Shown here piece after piece: positions 1 to 5,034 of a stretch of 6,047 nucleotides of DNA. The stretch's first letter is position 1, and the number at the start of each line of letters is the position of its first letter. The notes below the pieces were generated by a model. The model searched no databases, was not told the DNA's origin, and worked only from the letters and a program-made list of their open reading frames with translations. Source of the DNA: an uncultured Eubacteriales bacterium. GTDB lineage: Bacteria; Bacillota_A; Clostridia; Lachnospirales; Cellulosilyticaceae. Both the position numbers and the translations under genes were made by a program. The stretch spans positions 1 through 6,047 of the forward strand of contig USPX01000125.1 in NCBI GenBank assembly GCA_900556665.1. Reading direction: 5' to 3'.

Positions 1-135
1 CGTGTTCTTGTAACACGCTAAAGCCGAAGGCTTTGCCCCGCAGGGCAAGAGGGAGAACAGGACAAAGTCCAGTTCCCTCTTGCTTCATTTAGCGAAATGA
101 GCCGAGCCACAGGGCGAGGTGATTTCTGCTAAATG
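1..135. other. Hairpin-rich, GC-rich non-coding segment
   Basis: No convincing gene lies here, but the segment is densely folded. Stem-loops in order: CGTGTT/AACACG (1-6 with 12-17); AAAGCC/GGCTTT (20-25 with 29-34); TTGCCC/GGGCAA (33-38 with 43-48); a long interrupted hairpin with outer stem CAAGAGGGA/TCCCTCTTG (46-54 with 74-82) and inner stem GGAC/GTCC (60-63 with 67-70); and TCATTT/AAATGA (85-90 with 95-100). A 9-bp inverted repeat TCATTTAGC/GCTAAATGA (85-93 with 128-136) competes with the last one. GC content is higher than in the rest of the window. It lies just downstream of the HTH gene ending at 168. No clear U-tract follows any hairpin, so a simple terminator is not obvious. An origin-of-transfer region, a structured leader for a gene to the left, or a repeat element are all possible; I cannot choose among them. 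Confidence 0.45.
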
Positions 136-167
136 AGGAGCGATGGTGCTGTATCAGGTGTGTGCCA

Positions 168-518
168 TTACTCATCCTGTTTTGCAGTGCTTTGTTTATC
201 AAGTTGATTTTCTGTTTTAAACCATTCGTAGGTCTTACAATCAGCATTTTCTTGAATAAATGTCCGGATGTCAGCAGCCCGATAGTAGGTCTTATGACTT
301 ATCATAAAGTAAGGAAGTCTGCCACTTGCCCGATACCGTTGCAGAGTTCGGAAAGATACTTTCAACAGAAAAGCTAAATCCTGATTATCGAGTATCTTAT
401 CATTCTCGTCCAGTATATTGTTGGTATTGATAAGGGATTTCAGGTCTTGCCCAATTTCGGAGAGCTTTTTTGATAGCCGTTCCATCCACTTGTCGAAGTT
501 TTCATTGTCTATATACAT
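168..518 (-). CDS. Excisionase-like helix-turn-helix (HTH_17) DNA-binding protein
   Basis: A 116-residue protein with a MerR/excisionase-type winged-helix core at about residues 43-90. The recognition signature FRTLQRYRASGRLPY (56-70) is followed by KTYYRAADI (76-84), the wing typical of the HTH_17 family. The N-terminal ~40 residues are charged and probably helical; the C-terminal tail is polar. Small proteins of this family in Bacteroides conjugative transposons (Xis2c and Xis2d in CTnDOT) are DNA-bending directionality factors for excision. The two plus-strand HTH proteins in this window share its TLQ-x2-R-x2-G-(x)n-K-x2-Y-x3-DI pattern. It lies 154 bp downstream of the rteC-family gene on the same strand, so RteC-linked control is plausible. 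The ATG at 516-518 is preceded by an AT-rich, A-rich leader, as is usual in Bacteroides. The family call is firm; an excision role is inferred. Confidence 0.85.
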   Translation of the reverse strand: MYIDNENFDKWMERLSKKLSEIGQDLKSLINTNNILDENDKILDNQDLAFLLKVSFRTLQRYRASGRLPYFMISHKTYYRAADIRTFIQENADCKTYEWFKTENQLDKQSTAKQDE

Positions 519-572
519 TTTGCTTCATTTTTTAGTTAAACATTAAATTTTTCAATCGATTGATGAAGCAAA
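519..572 (-). promoter_or_regulatory. Leader/promoter region of the HTH gene with 10-bp inverted repeat
   Basis: Immediately before the start codon of the minus-strand HTH gene is a perfect 10-bp inverted repeat, TTTGCTTCAT (519-528) and ATGAAGCAAA (563-572), with a second perfect 12-bp palindrome TCAATCGATTGA at 552-563 touching the distal arm. A -7-like box GACCTTTG, close to TAnnTTTG, reads on the minus strand at 569-576. No TTTG occurs at the -33 spacing, as expected for an activator-dependent promoter. If transcription starts upstream of 572, the repeat would pair just before the AUG and could mask the ribosome site. If it starts near 562, the repeat acts only as DNA, for example as an operator. 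Confidence 0.4.
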
Positions 573-597
573 GGTCGGCAAATCGGTGTAAATAAGT

Positions 598-624
598 TAG
601 GGGAATACCACTGGTACTCCCCTA
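598..624 (-). promoter_or_regulatory. 27-bp near-perfect palindrome between rteC-family gene and HTH gene
   Basis: Arms TAGGGGAATACCA (598-610) and TGGTACTCCCCTA (612-624) flank a single C, with one mismatch. In minus-strand RNA, the rteC direction, the mismatch becomes a G-U wobble, giving a 12-bp stem with a 3-nt loop. In plus-strand RNA it would be an A-C clash. This asymmetry favours an RNA role such as an rteC terminator, although only a weak U-rich stretch (ACTTATTT) follows. The alternative is an operator: it sits at the -33 region and upstream of the candidate -7 box (569-576) of the HTH gene, where an activator such as RteC would bind. Both roles may hold. Confidence 0.5.
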
Positions 625-672
625 CAAATAACTGCTATCTTGCTGATAAACAGAATAGAATATTTTTCGTTT

Positions 673-1314
673 TTATGGCTGGTAATAACCCTCGTCTTTA
701 CTTTTTTGAATGATGGCAGATTTTAGCCTGTCCAGAAACTCTGTTATTTTAATCGGCTTGCGTTTGATTACAGCTTCTTCTTTCTTGTAAATATCTCCCA
801 AATTGACGTTGAACATCTTTTCAAAGATACGTGTAACATCTATCAGGTGTAACGCCTTATTGTCGATACGCAGAAGCCCATCCATTAGATAGAAAAATCC
901 ACAAGCCAGTTCCATTATATCAATAAGTTTTATCACATCCGAATTTGTGCAGATAGGTGATTTCCATTCCGATTCTATGTTGATAAAGAATTTGGGATAT
1001 TCCATTTGACGGTAAAGTAAATCTTGTTCTTTTTCTATTAGGGTTATCAATTTATTTAGAAAAACTATTTTTTGTTTATTGTTTTCGGTAGGTGTAGACT
1101 CTTCAAATGCTTTTATGGTGGCAAATTCTATATAAGTTATGTTTAACTTACGAATAATTTCTTTGTTGTCTTTGGTGTTAGCAATATAAGCGAACAACTC
1201 TTCCACAAACTCTAAGTATGCAGAAGTCATATTTTCAACTACCGATTTATCAATTTGATATGGGTGTTTCAATAGTTGATAGATGCGTTGTTCTGTTAGC
1301 TCCCAATCTGGCAT
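673..1314 (-). CDS. rteC: RteC-family regulator of conjugative transposon excision/transfer
   Basis: A 213-residue protein whose C-terminal half matches what I know of the RteC family. Key stretches are WKSPICTNSDVIKLIDIMEL (117-136), DVTRIFEKMFNVNLGDIYK (159-177) and ITEFLDRLKSAI (190-201). In CTnDOT, RteC is a DNA-binding activator that turns on the excision operon and is itself under RteB control. The length is close to CTnDOT RteC and shorter than many annotated RteC-domain proteins of ~280 residues. The start is fixed: an in-frame TAA lies at 1330-1332, with no other ATG between. No rteA/rteB or tetQ is visible here, so any upstream sensor must lie elsewhere. The minus-strand HTH gene downstream is a candidate target. 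The family assignment is good; the precise target is inferred. Confidence 0.8.
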   Translation of the reverse strand: MPDWELTEQRIYQLLKHPYQIDKSVVENMTSAYLEFVEELFAYIANTKDNKEIIRKLNITYIEFATIKAFEESTPTENNKQKIVFLNKLITLIEKEQDLLYRQMEYPKFFINIESEWKSPICTNSDVIKLIDIMELACGFFYLMDGLLRIDNKALHLIDVTRIFEKMFNVNLGDIYKKEEAVIKRKPIKITEFLDRLKSAIIQKSKDEGYYQP

Positions 1315-1350
1315 TATTGTTGCATTATATTATTAGTAAATAGCGGTAAT

Positions 1351-1398
1351 ATTTTAGAGTAAAACACACTTCATTAGTAGCGTTCTGCGTTCTAAAAT
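1351..1398. promoter_or_regulatory. Repeat-containing control region upstream of the rteC-family gene
   Basis: The gap 1315-1466 between the rteC-family start and the DUF2867 gene holds no gene. It contains a perfect tandem 7-bp repeat GCGTTCTGCGTTCT (1380-1393), about 66-79 bp upstream of the rteC-family ATG. A perfect 8-bp inverted repeat ATTTTAGA/TCTAAAAT (1351-1358 with 1391-1398) encloses and overlaps it. No good TAnnTTTG box is evident on the minus strand, consistent with an activator-dependent promoter. Binding by an RteB-type response regulator is a guess by analogy with CTnDOT. Confidence 0.4.
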
Positions 1399-1448
1399 GT
1401 AGTTTTCAAGTTGAAGTAAATCTAATCTTGAGATATGATATTTATTAA

Positions 1449-1462
1449 TAATACCTGTATTA
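1449..1462 (-). terminator. Weak hairpin after the tetR-ubiE-DUF2867 operon
   Basis: TAATAC (1449-1454) and GTATTA (1457-1462) form a perfect 6-bp arm pair with a 2-bp spacer, starting 5 bp past the DUF2867 stop codon. On the minus strand it is followed by an AT-rich stretch but no true U-run, and the stem is AT-rich, so it is at best a weak terminator. Readthrough into the rteC-family gene, whose start is 152 bp further on, is possible. Confidence 0.25.
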
Positions 1463-1466
1463 GTAT

Positions 1467-1919
1467 TTATTTCTTATCTATATTTTTCAGGATTGATTTT
1501 ATTATTGCCCCATGAAATGGTCTGATAACAAAGAAATATAATCGTCCGAACCAGTTATTGTACTTCACAACAGTGGTAATGCGAAGTTCCTGTTTGCCAT
1601 CTCGATATTCTCCACACCACATTGAAACGTTAAAATTCAGATGCTTGTCGGGCATTCCCCATATAATTTCATTAGCACTCCTTTCACACACAGAATCGGG
1701 AAAGCGACTTGTAGTGTCTAATCCTAAAGGTTTCACTATTTTGTTTCTCAGCTTTAACAACCAATCTATCCATGCAGGAAATCGGTTGAATACCATATCA
1801 AAGAAAGTATCAGGTGTAATGTTTTTATTTACTACAACCTCTTTTGAGAAAGAATCCAAATAATCAGCAGGGAGATAATTATTAATTAAACTGTCGTTAT
1901 GTATTTTAGCCTTGTTCAT
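1467..1919 (-). CDS. DUF2867-family protein
   Basis: A 150-residue protein that I recognise as DUF2867. Family landmarks are the N-terminal FFDMVFNRFPAWIDWLLKLR segment (39-58) followed by a conserved GL, then EIIWGMPDKHLNF (84-96), and the C-terminal LRITTVVKYNNWFGRLYFFV block (112-131) with IRPFHGAIIKSIL (132-144). There is no signal peptide or clear membrane span, so it is probably cytosolic. The biochemical role of the family is not known to me; DUF2867 also occurs fused behind NAD(P)-binding domains (YbjT type). It is the last gene of the tetR-ubiE operon, starting 5 bp after the ubiE stop, which implies co-translation and a function linked to the methyltransferase or its substrate. One possibility is handling a hydrophobic ligand, but that is inference. 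Confidence 0.75.
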   Translation of the reverse strand: MNKAKIHNDSLINNYLPADYLDSFSKEVVVNKNITPDTFFDMVFNRFPAWIDWLLKLRNKIVKPLGLDTTSRFPDSVCERSANEIIWGMPDKHLNFNVSMWCGEYRDGKQELRITTVVKYNNWFGRLYFFVIRPFHGAIIKSILKNIDKK

Positions 1920-1924
1920 ATTAT

Positions 1925-2650
1925 CTACATTTTAGATTTAACACCAATATAAATGTGGGCGATACCATTTGATAATGATATAGATATACAACTATCAAAA
2001 CCATTATTTAGCAATAATTCAGTAAATTCATGCTCTCGATTAAACTCTACGATTGATTCGGGAAGATACTTATATGCCTTGTCATCATTTGATATTACTT
2101 GACCTATTAATGGTAGAATATGTTTTGAGTAAATGCGATATAGTACATTGAATACTTTATGCTTAGGTGTCGAGAACTCCATAATAAATAGACTTCCACC
2201 CTCTTTCAAAATCCGATGGCATTCCGATAACCCTTTAACTATATTTTCAAAATTTCTTATTCCAAATGAAATTGTAACGACATCAAAAGTATTACTGGAG
2301 AGCGACAAATTTTCTGCGTCCTCACATAAAAGTCTTATGTTGGGTTTAATACTAAAATGCTCAATTTTCTGCTGTGCAACTTTCAGCATTTCTTCCGACA
2401 AGTCAATTCCAACTATTTGGGAAGTTGGAATTTTTTTTGCCATGCTTATGGCTACATCACCTGTTCCAGTAGCTATATCAACAATGTTAGTAGGTTTTCT
2501 TTCGGCAACAAGTTCCACTAAACGTTTCCTCCAAAGCCTATCTATATTGAACGATAGAATGTGACATATCCTATCGTAGTAAGGAGCAATGTTATTAAAC
2601 ATTCTTCGGATCTGAATCCTTTTTGATTCCTCTTTGTTATATGGCTTCAT
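1925..2650 (-). CDS. ubiE: UbiE/MenG-type demethylmenaquinone methyltransferase
   Basis: A 241-residue, full-length class I SAM-dependent methyltransferase. Motif I is VDIATGTGD (57-65), the second SAM loop GIDLSEEML (81-89), then CEDAENLSL (109-117). The family signature FDVVTISFGIRN is at 122-133, and RILKEGGSLFIMEFS (146-160) is the second UbiE signature with Pro replaced by Glu. The C-terminal blocks YKYLPESIVEF (193-203) and SNGIAHIYIG (227-236) also fit. The first signature, YDRICHILSFNIDRLW (25-40), departs from the usual YDxMN: the Asn is Cys. The known family reaction is C-methylation of demethylmenaquinone to menaquinone. A Bacteroides host should carry its own chromosomal copy, so this is probably an extra, inducible one. 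Its ATG overlaps the tetR stop (ATGA), and DUF2867 follows after 5 bp. A related small-molecule substrate cannot be excluded. Confidence 0.88.
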   Translation of the reverse strand: MKPYNKEESKRIQIRRMFNNIAPYYDRICHILSFNIDRLWRKRLVELVAERKPTNIVDIATGTGDVAISMAKKIPTSQIVGIDLSEEMLKVAQQKIEHFSIKPNIRLLCEDAENLSLSSNTFDVVTISFGIRNFENIVKGLSECHRILKEGGSLFIMEFSTPKHKVFNVLYRIYSKHILPLIGQVISNDDKAYKYLPESIVEFNREHEFTELLLNNGFDSCISISLSNGIAHIYIGVKSKM

Positions 2651-3192
2651 TTGACACCGTTAATTTGAAGTTTTTGGCAATAGAATATATAAAGTTGTTC
2701 CAAATCCTTTTTATTTATATCAGGATATAACTGCTGAATTCCGACAAAAATTGCATATTCTAAAACAGAAGTATTTTTAGATTCCTCTTCCGACATACCT
2801 AACTGTACTCTCAATTTAGTTGAATAGTCAATCCGCAAATCATCAACTTGCTGGATATACTTTTTTACAATTTGATTAGAAAAGCTCCAAGCTCGTATCA
2901 CCTGTTCACTTTTGTGTGACCTATTAATCACGACACTACCAATAAATTCCATTCGTTCTTTTGCAGTTGCTAATTTATCTGCATCTTCAATTATTTGAAT
3001 AGTATTTTGGTTTAACCAATATTTCATCAGAGCATCGATGTACCCATCAACGTTCTTGAAGTGGTGATAAAATGCACCTTTAGTAATCTCCAATTGAGTA
3101 CATAAGTTGTCTATTGTGATTTTTGCGAATCCGTCCTTTTCCAAGATATCAAGACCAACTATGAACCATTGTTTTTTATCTACTTTATTCAT
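2647..3192 (-). CDS. TetR/AcrR-family transcriptional repressor, first gene of the ubiE operon
   Basis: A 181-residue TetR-type regulator. The N-terminal helix-turn-helix runs about residues 24-47: ITIDNLCTQLEITKGAFYHH (25-44), then FKNVDGYIDALM. The rest is the expected all-helical ligand-binding and dimerisation domain. The start at 3192 is chosen because the longer in-frame start (3255) lies at the -33 box and its extra codons would be encoded by the promoter and operator. The stop overlaps the ubiE start as ATGA, so repressor and enzyme are co-transcribed. A perfect 24-bp palindrome in its own promoter (3200-3223) is the evident binding site, implying autorepression relieved by an inducer. 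The inducer is unknown; a quinone or hydrophobic drug would fit the downstream gene but is inference. Confidence 0.88.
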   Translation of the reverse strand: MNKVDKKQWFIVGLDILEKDGFAKITIDNLCTQLEITKGAFYHHFKNVDGYIDALMKYWLNQNTIQIIEDADKLATAKERMEFIGSVVINRSHKSEQVIRAWSFSNQIVKKYIQQVDDLRIDYSTKLRVQLGMSEEESKNTSVLEYAIFVGIQQLYPDINKKDLEQLYIFYCQKLQINGVK

Positions 3193-3199
3193 AATTAAT

Positions 3200-3223
3200 A
3201 AACCATACCATGTGGTATGGTTT
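3200..3223. promoter_or_regulatory. Perfect palindromic operator for the TetR-family repressor
   Basis: Arms AAACCATACCA (3200-3210) and TGGTATGGTTT (3213-3223) are exact reverse complements around a TG spacer, giving an 11-2-11 palindrome. It ends 7 bp before the tetR ATG and directly abuts the -7 box, so it covers the expected transcription start. Length, symmetry and position are typical of TetR-family operators that block RNA polymerase. Confidence 0.85.
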
Positions 3224-3224
3224 G

Positions 3225-3255
3225 CAAAAATAGTTACTTTTGTTGAAAGAACCAA
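3225..3255 (-). promoter_or_regulatory. Bacteroides-type promoter of tetR-ubiE-DUF2867
   Basis: On the minus strand the -7 box TATTTTTG (3225-3232) matches TAnnTTTG exactly. A TTGG at 3252-3255 serves as the -33 element with 19-bp spacing. The predicted start point falls near 3218-3221, inside the operator. This gives the three cargo genes a promoter independent of the RlmJ-like gene upstream. Confidence 0.7.
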
Positions 3256-3287
3256 TAGTTTTTCTGAGTTTTGTTTCTTGACTTGAA

Positions 3288-4187
3288 TTACAGATGTCTT
3301 TTGATTTTGATATTCTGTTTCTTACTAATGATGTCATTGTATAGGCTCCCGTCAAACTCTTTATATCGAGCATCTTTATAGATTGCAACTATTTTTTTGC
3401 TATAAGCCTGAATCATTACATTGGATTTTTGGGATAAGTTGGTCGCTAAGATTTCACTTCCCAATATGCCCGGATTACAGATTACTGTATCTTTTTTTAT
3501 GGCGTTCATAATCAATTCAGAACACGCATAATCATTAATGTCTGCTTTGCTTAACTTCTCCGATACATATTTATTGAGTATCTGTTTGTCGTTAATCGTC
3601 ATAAATCCATACCACAGCAAACACTTCATTCCCAATTGGGTGGCACTGGTTAATACATCAAGATAAGTATGTCCGTTATTATTGCGTTTATCTATTTCAT
3701 AAGGATCGATATGTAAAAACGTAGCTTTGGGAAGTGATGGCAATATTTTTAATATGCCATCAACCGAATCACAATTGAAGGTTCTAATTGGTGGTGTGAC
3801 GGCTTGGTGTCTTGCAAATGTTTCGATATTCTCCAATGCTCCTTTTTCCAGATCAAAGAACAAATGCCCCTTAATATCATTATTCAATACTTTCATGGCT
3901 AATGCTGGAGAACCTAAATAATATCCATTTGCCATACTTTCACTCTCCAATTGATAATAAAGGGAATTTTTCAATATGTCATCTTCGTTCGCTTCGTTTA
4001 AGAAATGATAAATACCATATTCTTGTTCGGGAGTATGTGCCATTGTATAGATAGCACATGCTGAATTTGTTTCTACATATATCTGCGGTTTCTCTATTTG
4101 AAGAACCTCACAGAGAACAAGATGTTTGAGAATATCAGGTTGTTTGCCGAAGTGAGTGTAAGTTTCCATAATCATTCTGTTTATCAT
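3288..4187 (-). CDS. RlmJ-like methyltransferase-fold protein with altered motifs
   Basis: A 299-residue protein whose motif order resembles RlmJ, the 23S rRNA A2030 N6-methyltransferase. It has PDILKHLVL (17-25; RlmJ has ADVLKH), then YVETNSACA (37-45) where RlmJ has the SAM loop LDTHAGAG, GSPALAMKVL (92-101), FFDLEKG (110-116), a Cys-Asp pair with LPSLPKATFLHIDPYE (149-164) where RlmJ has DPPYE, LLWYG (190-194), and VICNPGILGSE (235-245) near RlmJ's NPP. The glycines of the SAM loop and one Pro of DPPY are lost, so SAM binding or activity is doubtful. TcmP-type proteins are the main alternative. Three ATGs (4187, 4175, 4169) could start it; Met7 at 4169 aligns best with RlmJ. It follows the Crp/Fnr gene's terminator, and no clear promoter was found. 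Confidence 0.55.
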   Translation of the reverse strand: MINRMIMETYTHFGKQPDILKHLVLCEVLQIEKPQIYVETNSACAIYTMAHTPEQEYGIYHFLNEANEDDILKNSLYYQLESESMANGYYLGSPALAMKVLNNDIKGHLFFDLEKGALENIETFARHQAVTPPIRTFNCDSVDGILKILPSLPKATFLHIDPYEIDKRNNNGHTYLDVLTSATQLGMKCLLWYGFMTINDKQILNKYVSEKLSKADINDYACSELIMNAIKKDTVICNPGILGSEILATNLSQKSNVMIQAYSKKIVAIYKDARYKEFDGSLYNDIISKKQNIKIKRHL

Positions 4188-4216
4188 TATGGTGGCAATA
4201 TTAAGCAGTAGGAAGC

Positions 4217-4244
4217 AAAAAAGCCTTGACGAAAGTCAAGACCT
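4217..4244 (-). terminator. Rho-independent terminator of the Crp/Fnr-family gene
   Basis: Directly after the stop codon on the minus strand is a hairpin with arms CTTGAC (4225-4230) and GTCAAG (4235-4240) and a 4-nt loop. It extends by a G-U and a G-C pair (4223-4224 with 4241-4242). The RNA then runs into six U (4217-4222). This is the clearest intrinsic terminator in the window and separates the Crp/Fnr gene from the RlmJ-like gene. Confidence 0.8.
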
Positions 4245-4811
4245 CTATTTTTGCTGTTGTTTTTTGCGGATTCTACTTAGGGTTTCAGGAGTTACACCGA
4301 GAAAAAGTGCTATTTCTTTTAGGGATATTCGTTCTTGTAAATCGGGGCATCGTTTCATTAGTGCCTGATAACGTTGTTCGGGAGTATCACAATAGAATCT
4401 TAATAATCGTTGGTATATCTCGGCAAACATGGTTTCGGCAATTCGTCTGCCTAAACGTTGTGTTTCCATATCTGTTTCCCAAAATTGGTTGAGTTCGCTT
4501 AATGGGAGCAAATAGACCTCGCAGTCAGTTGTTGCCTTTATGCTAACTGTTGCACTTGTTCTATTAATTAAAGAGGGATAATCACATACGAAATCATTCT
4601 CAAAACTGTAGCCTACAATCCATTCGTTGCCGTTTGTGTCTATGCGAGTAAGGCGAAATGTACCTGATGTAACAAAGCCTATATGATTCGTTTTATCGTT
4701 TTGACGAACCATATATTCATTCTTCTTAAGCACTTTCAATGTGCCTTTCTCAAGAAATAGTTTTTCTAACCTAGCGGTGTCTACGTTTTTACTCGCATTA
4801 AATTTATCCAT
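4245..4811 (-). CDS. Crp/Fnr-family transcriptional regulator
   Basis: A 188-residue regulator with a cyclic-nucleotide-binding-like beta-barrel at about 20-110 (FVTSGTFRL at 46-54, YSFENDFVCDYPSL at 68-81, RTSATVSIKATTDCEVYLLP at 84-103). A dimer helix follows, and a C-terminal winged HTH at about 160-185 (ISLKEIALFLGVTPETLSRI, 162-181), where the protein ends. Compact proteins of this kind are common in Bacteroidota and usually have an unknown effector; no FNR-type cysteine cluster is present at the N-terminus. The start at 4811 (MDKFNASK) is preferred over 4871 because the longer form would include the -7 box and untypical hydrophobic residues. It has its own promoter and terminator. Targets are unknown; the RlmJ-like gene next to it is one candidate. 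Confidence 0.82.
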   Translation of the reverse strand: MDKFNASKNVDTARLEKLFLEKGTLKVLKKNEYMVRQNDKTNHIGFVTSGTFRLTRIDTNGNEWIVGYSFENDFVCDYPSLINRTSATVSIKATTDCEVYLLPLSELNQFWETDMETQRLGRRIAETMFAEIYQRLLRFYCDTPEQRYQALMKRCPDLQERISLKEIALFLGVTPETLSRIRKKQQQK

Positions 4812-4830
4812 GCTAAATGCTTTATAATTG

Positions 4831-4838
4831 CAAAGATA
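4831..4838 (-). promoter_or_regulatory. -7 box of the Crp/Fnr-family gene
   Basis: TATCTTTG on the minus strand matches the Bacteroides -7 consensus TAnnTTTG exactly, 19 bp upstream of the preferred ATG. No convincing -33 TTTG lies 19-21 bp further up, so activation by a regulator is possible. An 8-bp inverted repeat ATGCAAAT/ATTTGCAT (4866-4873 with 4893-4900) lies just upstream of this region. Confidence 0.55.
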
Positions 4839-4950
4839 CAAAGAAGGATGACTATACCCGATAATATGCAAATAAAATCTCTACTGTTGTTGATTTGCAT
4901 TCTTTTCGTTTTGTACCAATTGCAGTCTTTTCCTACCACTTTCGGACAGT

Positions 4951-4983
4951 TTTGAAAACGGCTCATGATTCTTTTTTCATTTG
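4951..4983 (+). promoter_or_regulatory. Candidate promoter of the HTH-DUF3876-HTH genes
   Basis: TTTG at 4951-4954 and TTCATTTG at 4976-4983 resemble -33 and -7 elements with 21-bp spacing; the -7 box differs from TAnnTTTG at one position. The TTTG lies inside a short palindrome GTTTTGAAAAC (4949-4959). The -7 box lies in a TTTCAT/ATGAAA inverted repeat (4975-4980 with 4987-4992), which could form an operator. The gap 4812-5034 between the divergent genes contains no coding sequence that I believe. Confidence 0.35.
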
Positions 4984-5034
4984 CTGATGAAAGTGAAATC
5001 AACACGTTTTATAACCATTTAAAATTAAAAGAGT

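Noticed and set aside
1..135. CRISPR array or REP-type repeat array
   Set aside because: The hairpins differ in sequence and spacing; no direct repeat with constant-length spacers exists.
162..377. Plus-strand open frame with hydrophobic N-terminus
   Set aside because: It is antisense to the HTH gene at 168-518, which has a clear domain; the hydrophobic run is a by-product of that coding strand.
1558..1863. Plus-strand open frame of 101 codons
   Set aside because: It lies antisense within the DUF2867 gene; composition and sequence look like a shadow frame.
2133..2564. Plus-strand open frame of 143 codons
   Set aside because: It is wholly antisense to the well-supported ubiE gene and shows no family resemblance.
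3193..3255. N-terminal extension of the TetR-family protein by 21 residues
   Set aside because: The extension would be encoded by the -33/-7 boxes and the operator palindrome; the start at 3192 gives the usual TetR N-terminus.
3606..3613. Second copy of the operator half-site CCATACCA
   Set aside because: It is inside the RlmJ-like coding sequence, has no matching second arm, and simply encodes part of the Trp-Tyr-Gly motif.
4166..4192. CCATAAT/ATTATGG inverted repeat around the possible starts of the RlmJ-like gene
   Set aside because: Arms are only 7 bp, AT-rich and 13 bp apart, with no nearby promoter; chance is a sufficient explanation.
4781..5005. Minus-strand open frame of 74 codons with a hydrophobic segment
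   Set aside because: It overlaps the Crp/Fnr promoter and start in another frame, has no recognisable family, and its hydrophobic stretch comes from AT-rich promoter DNA.
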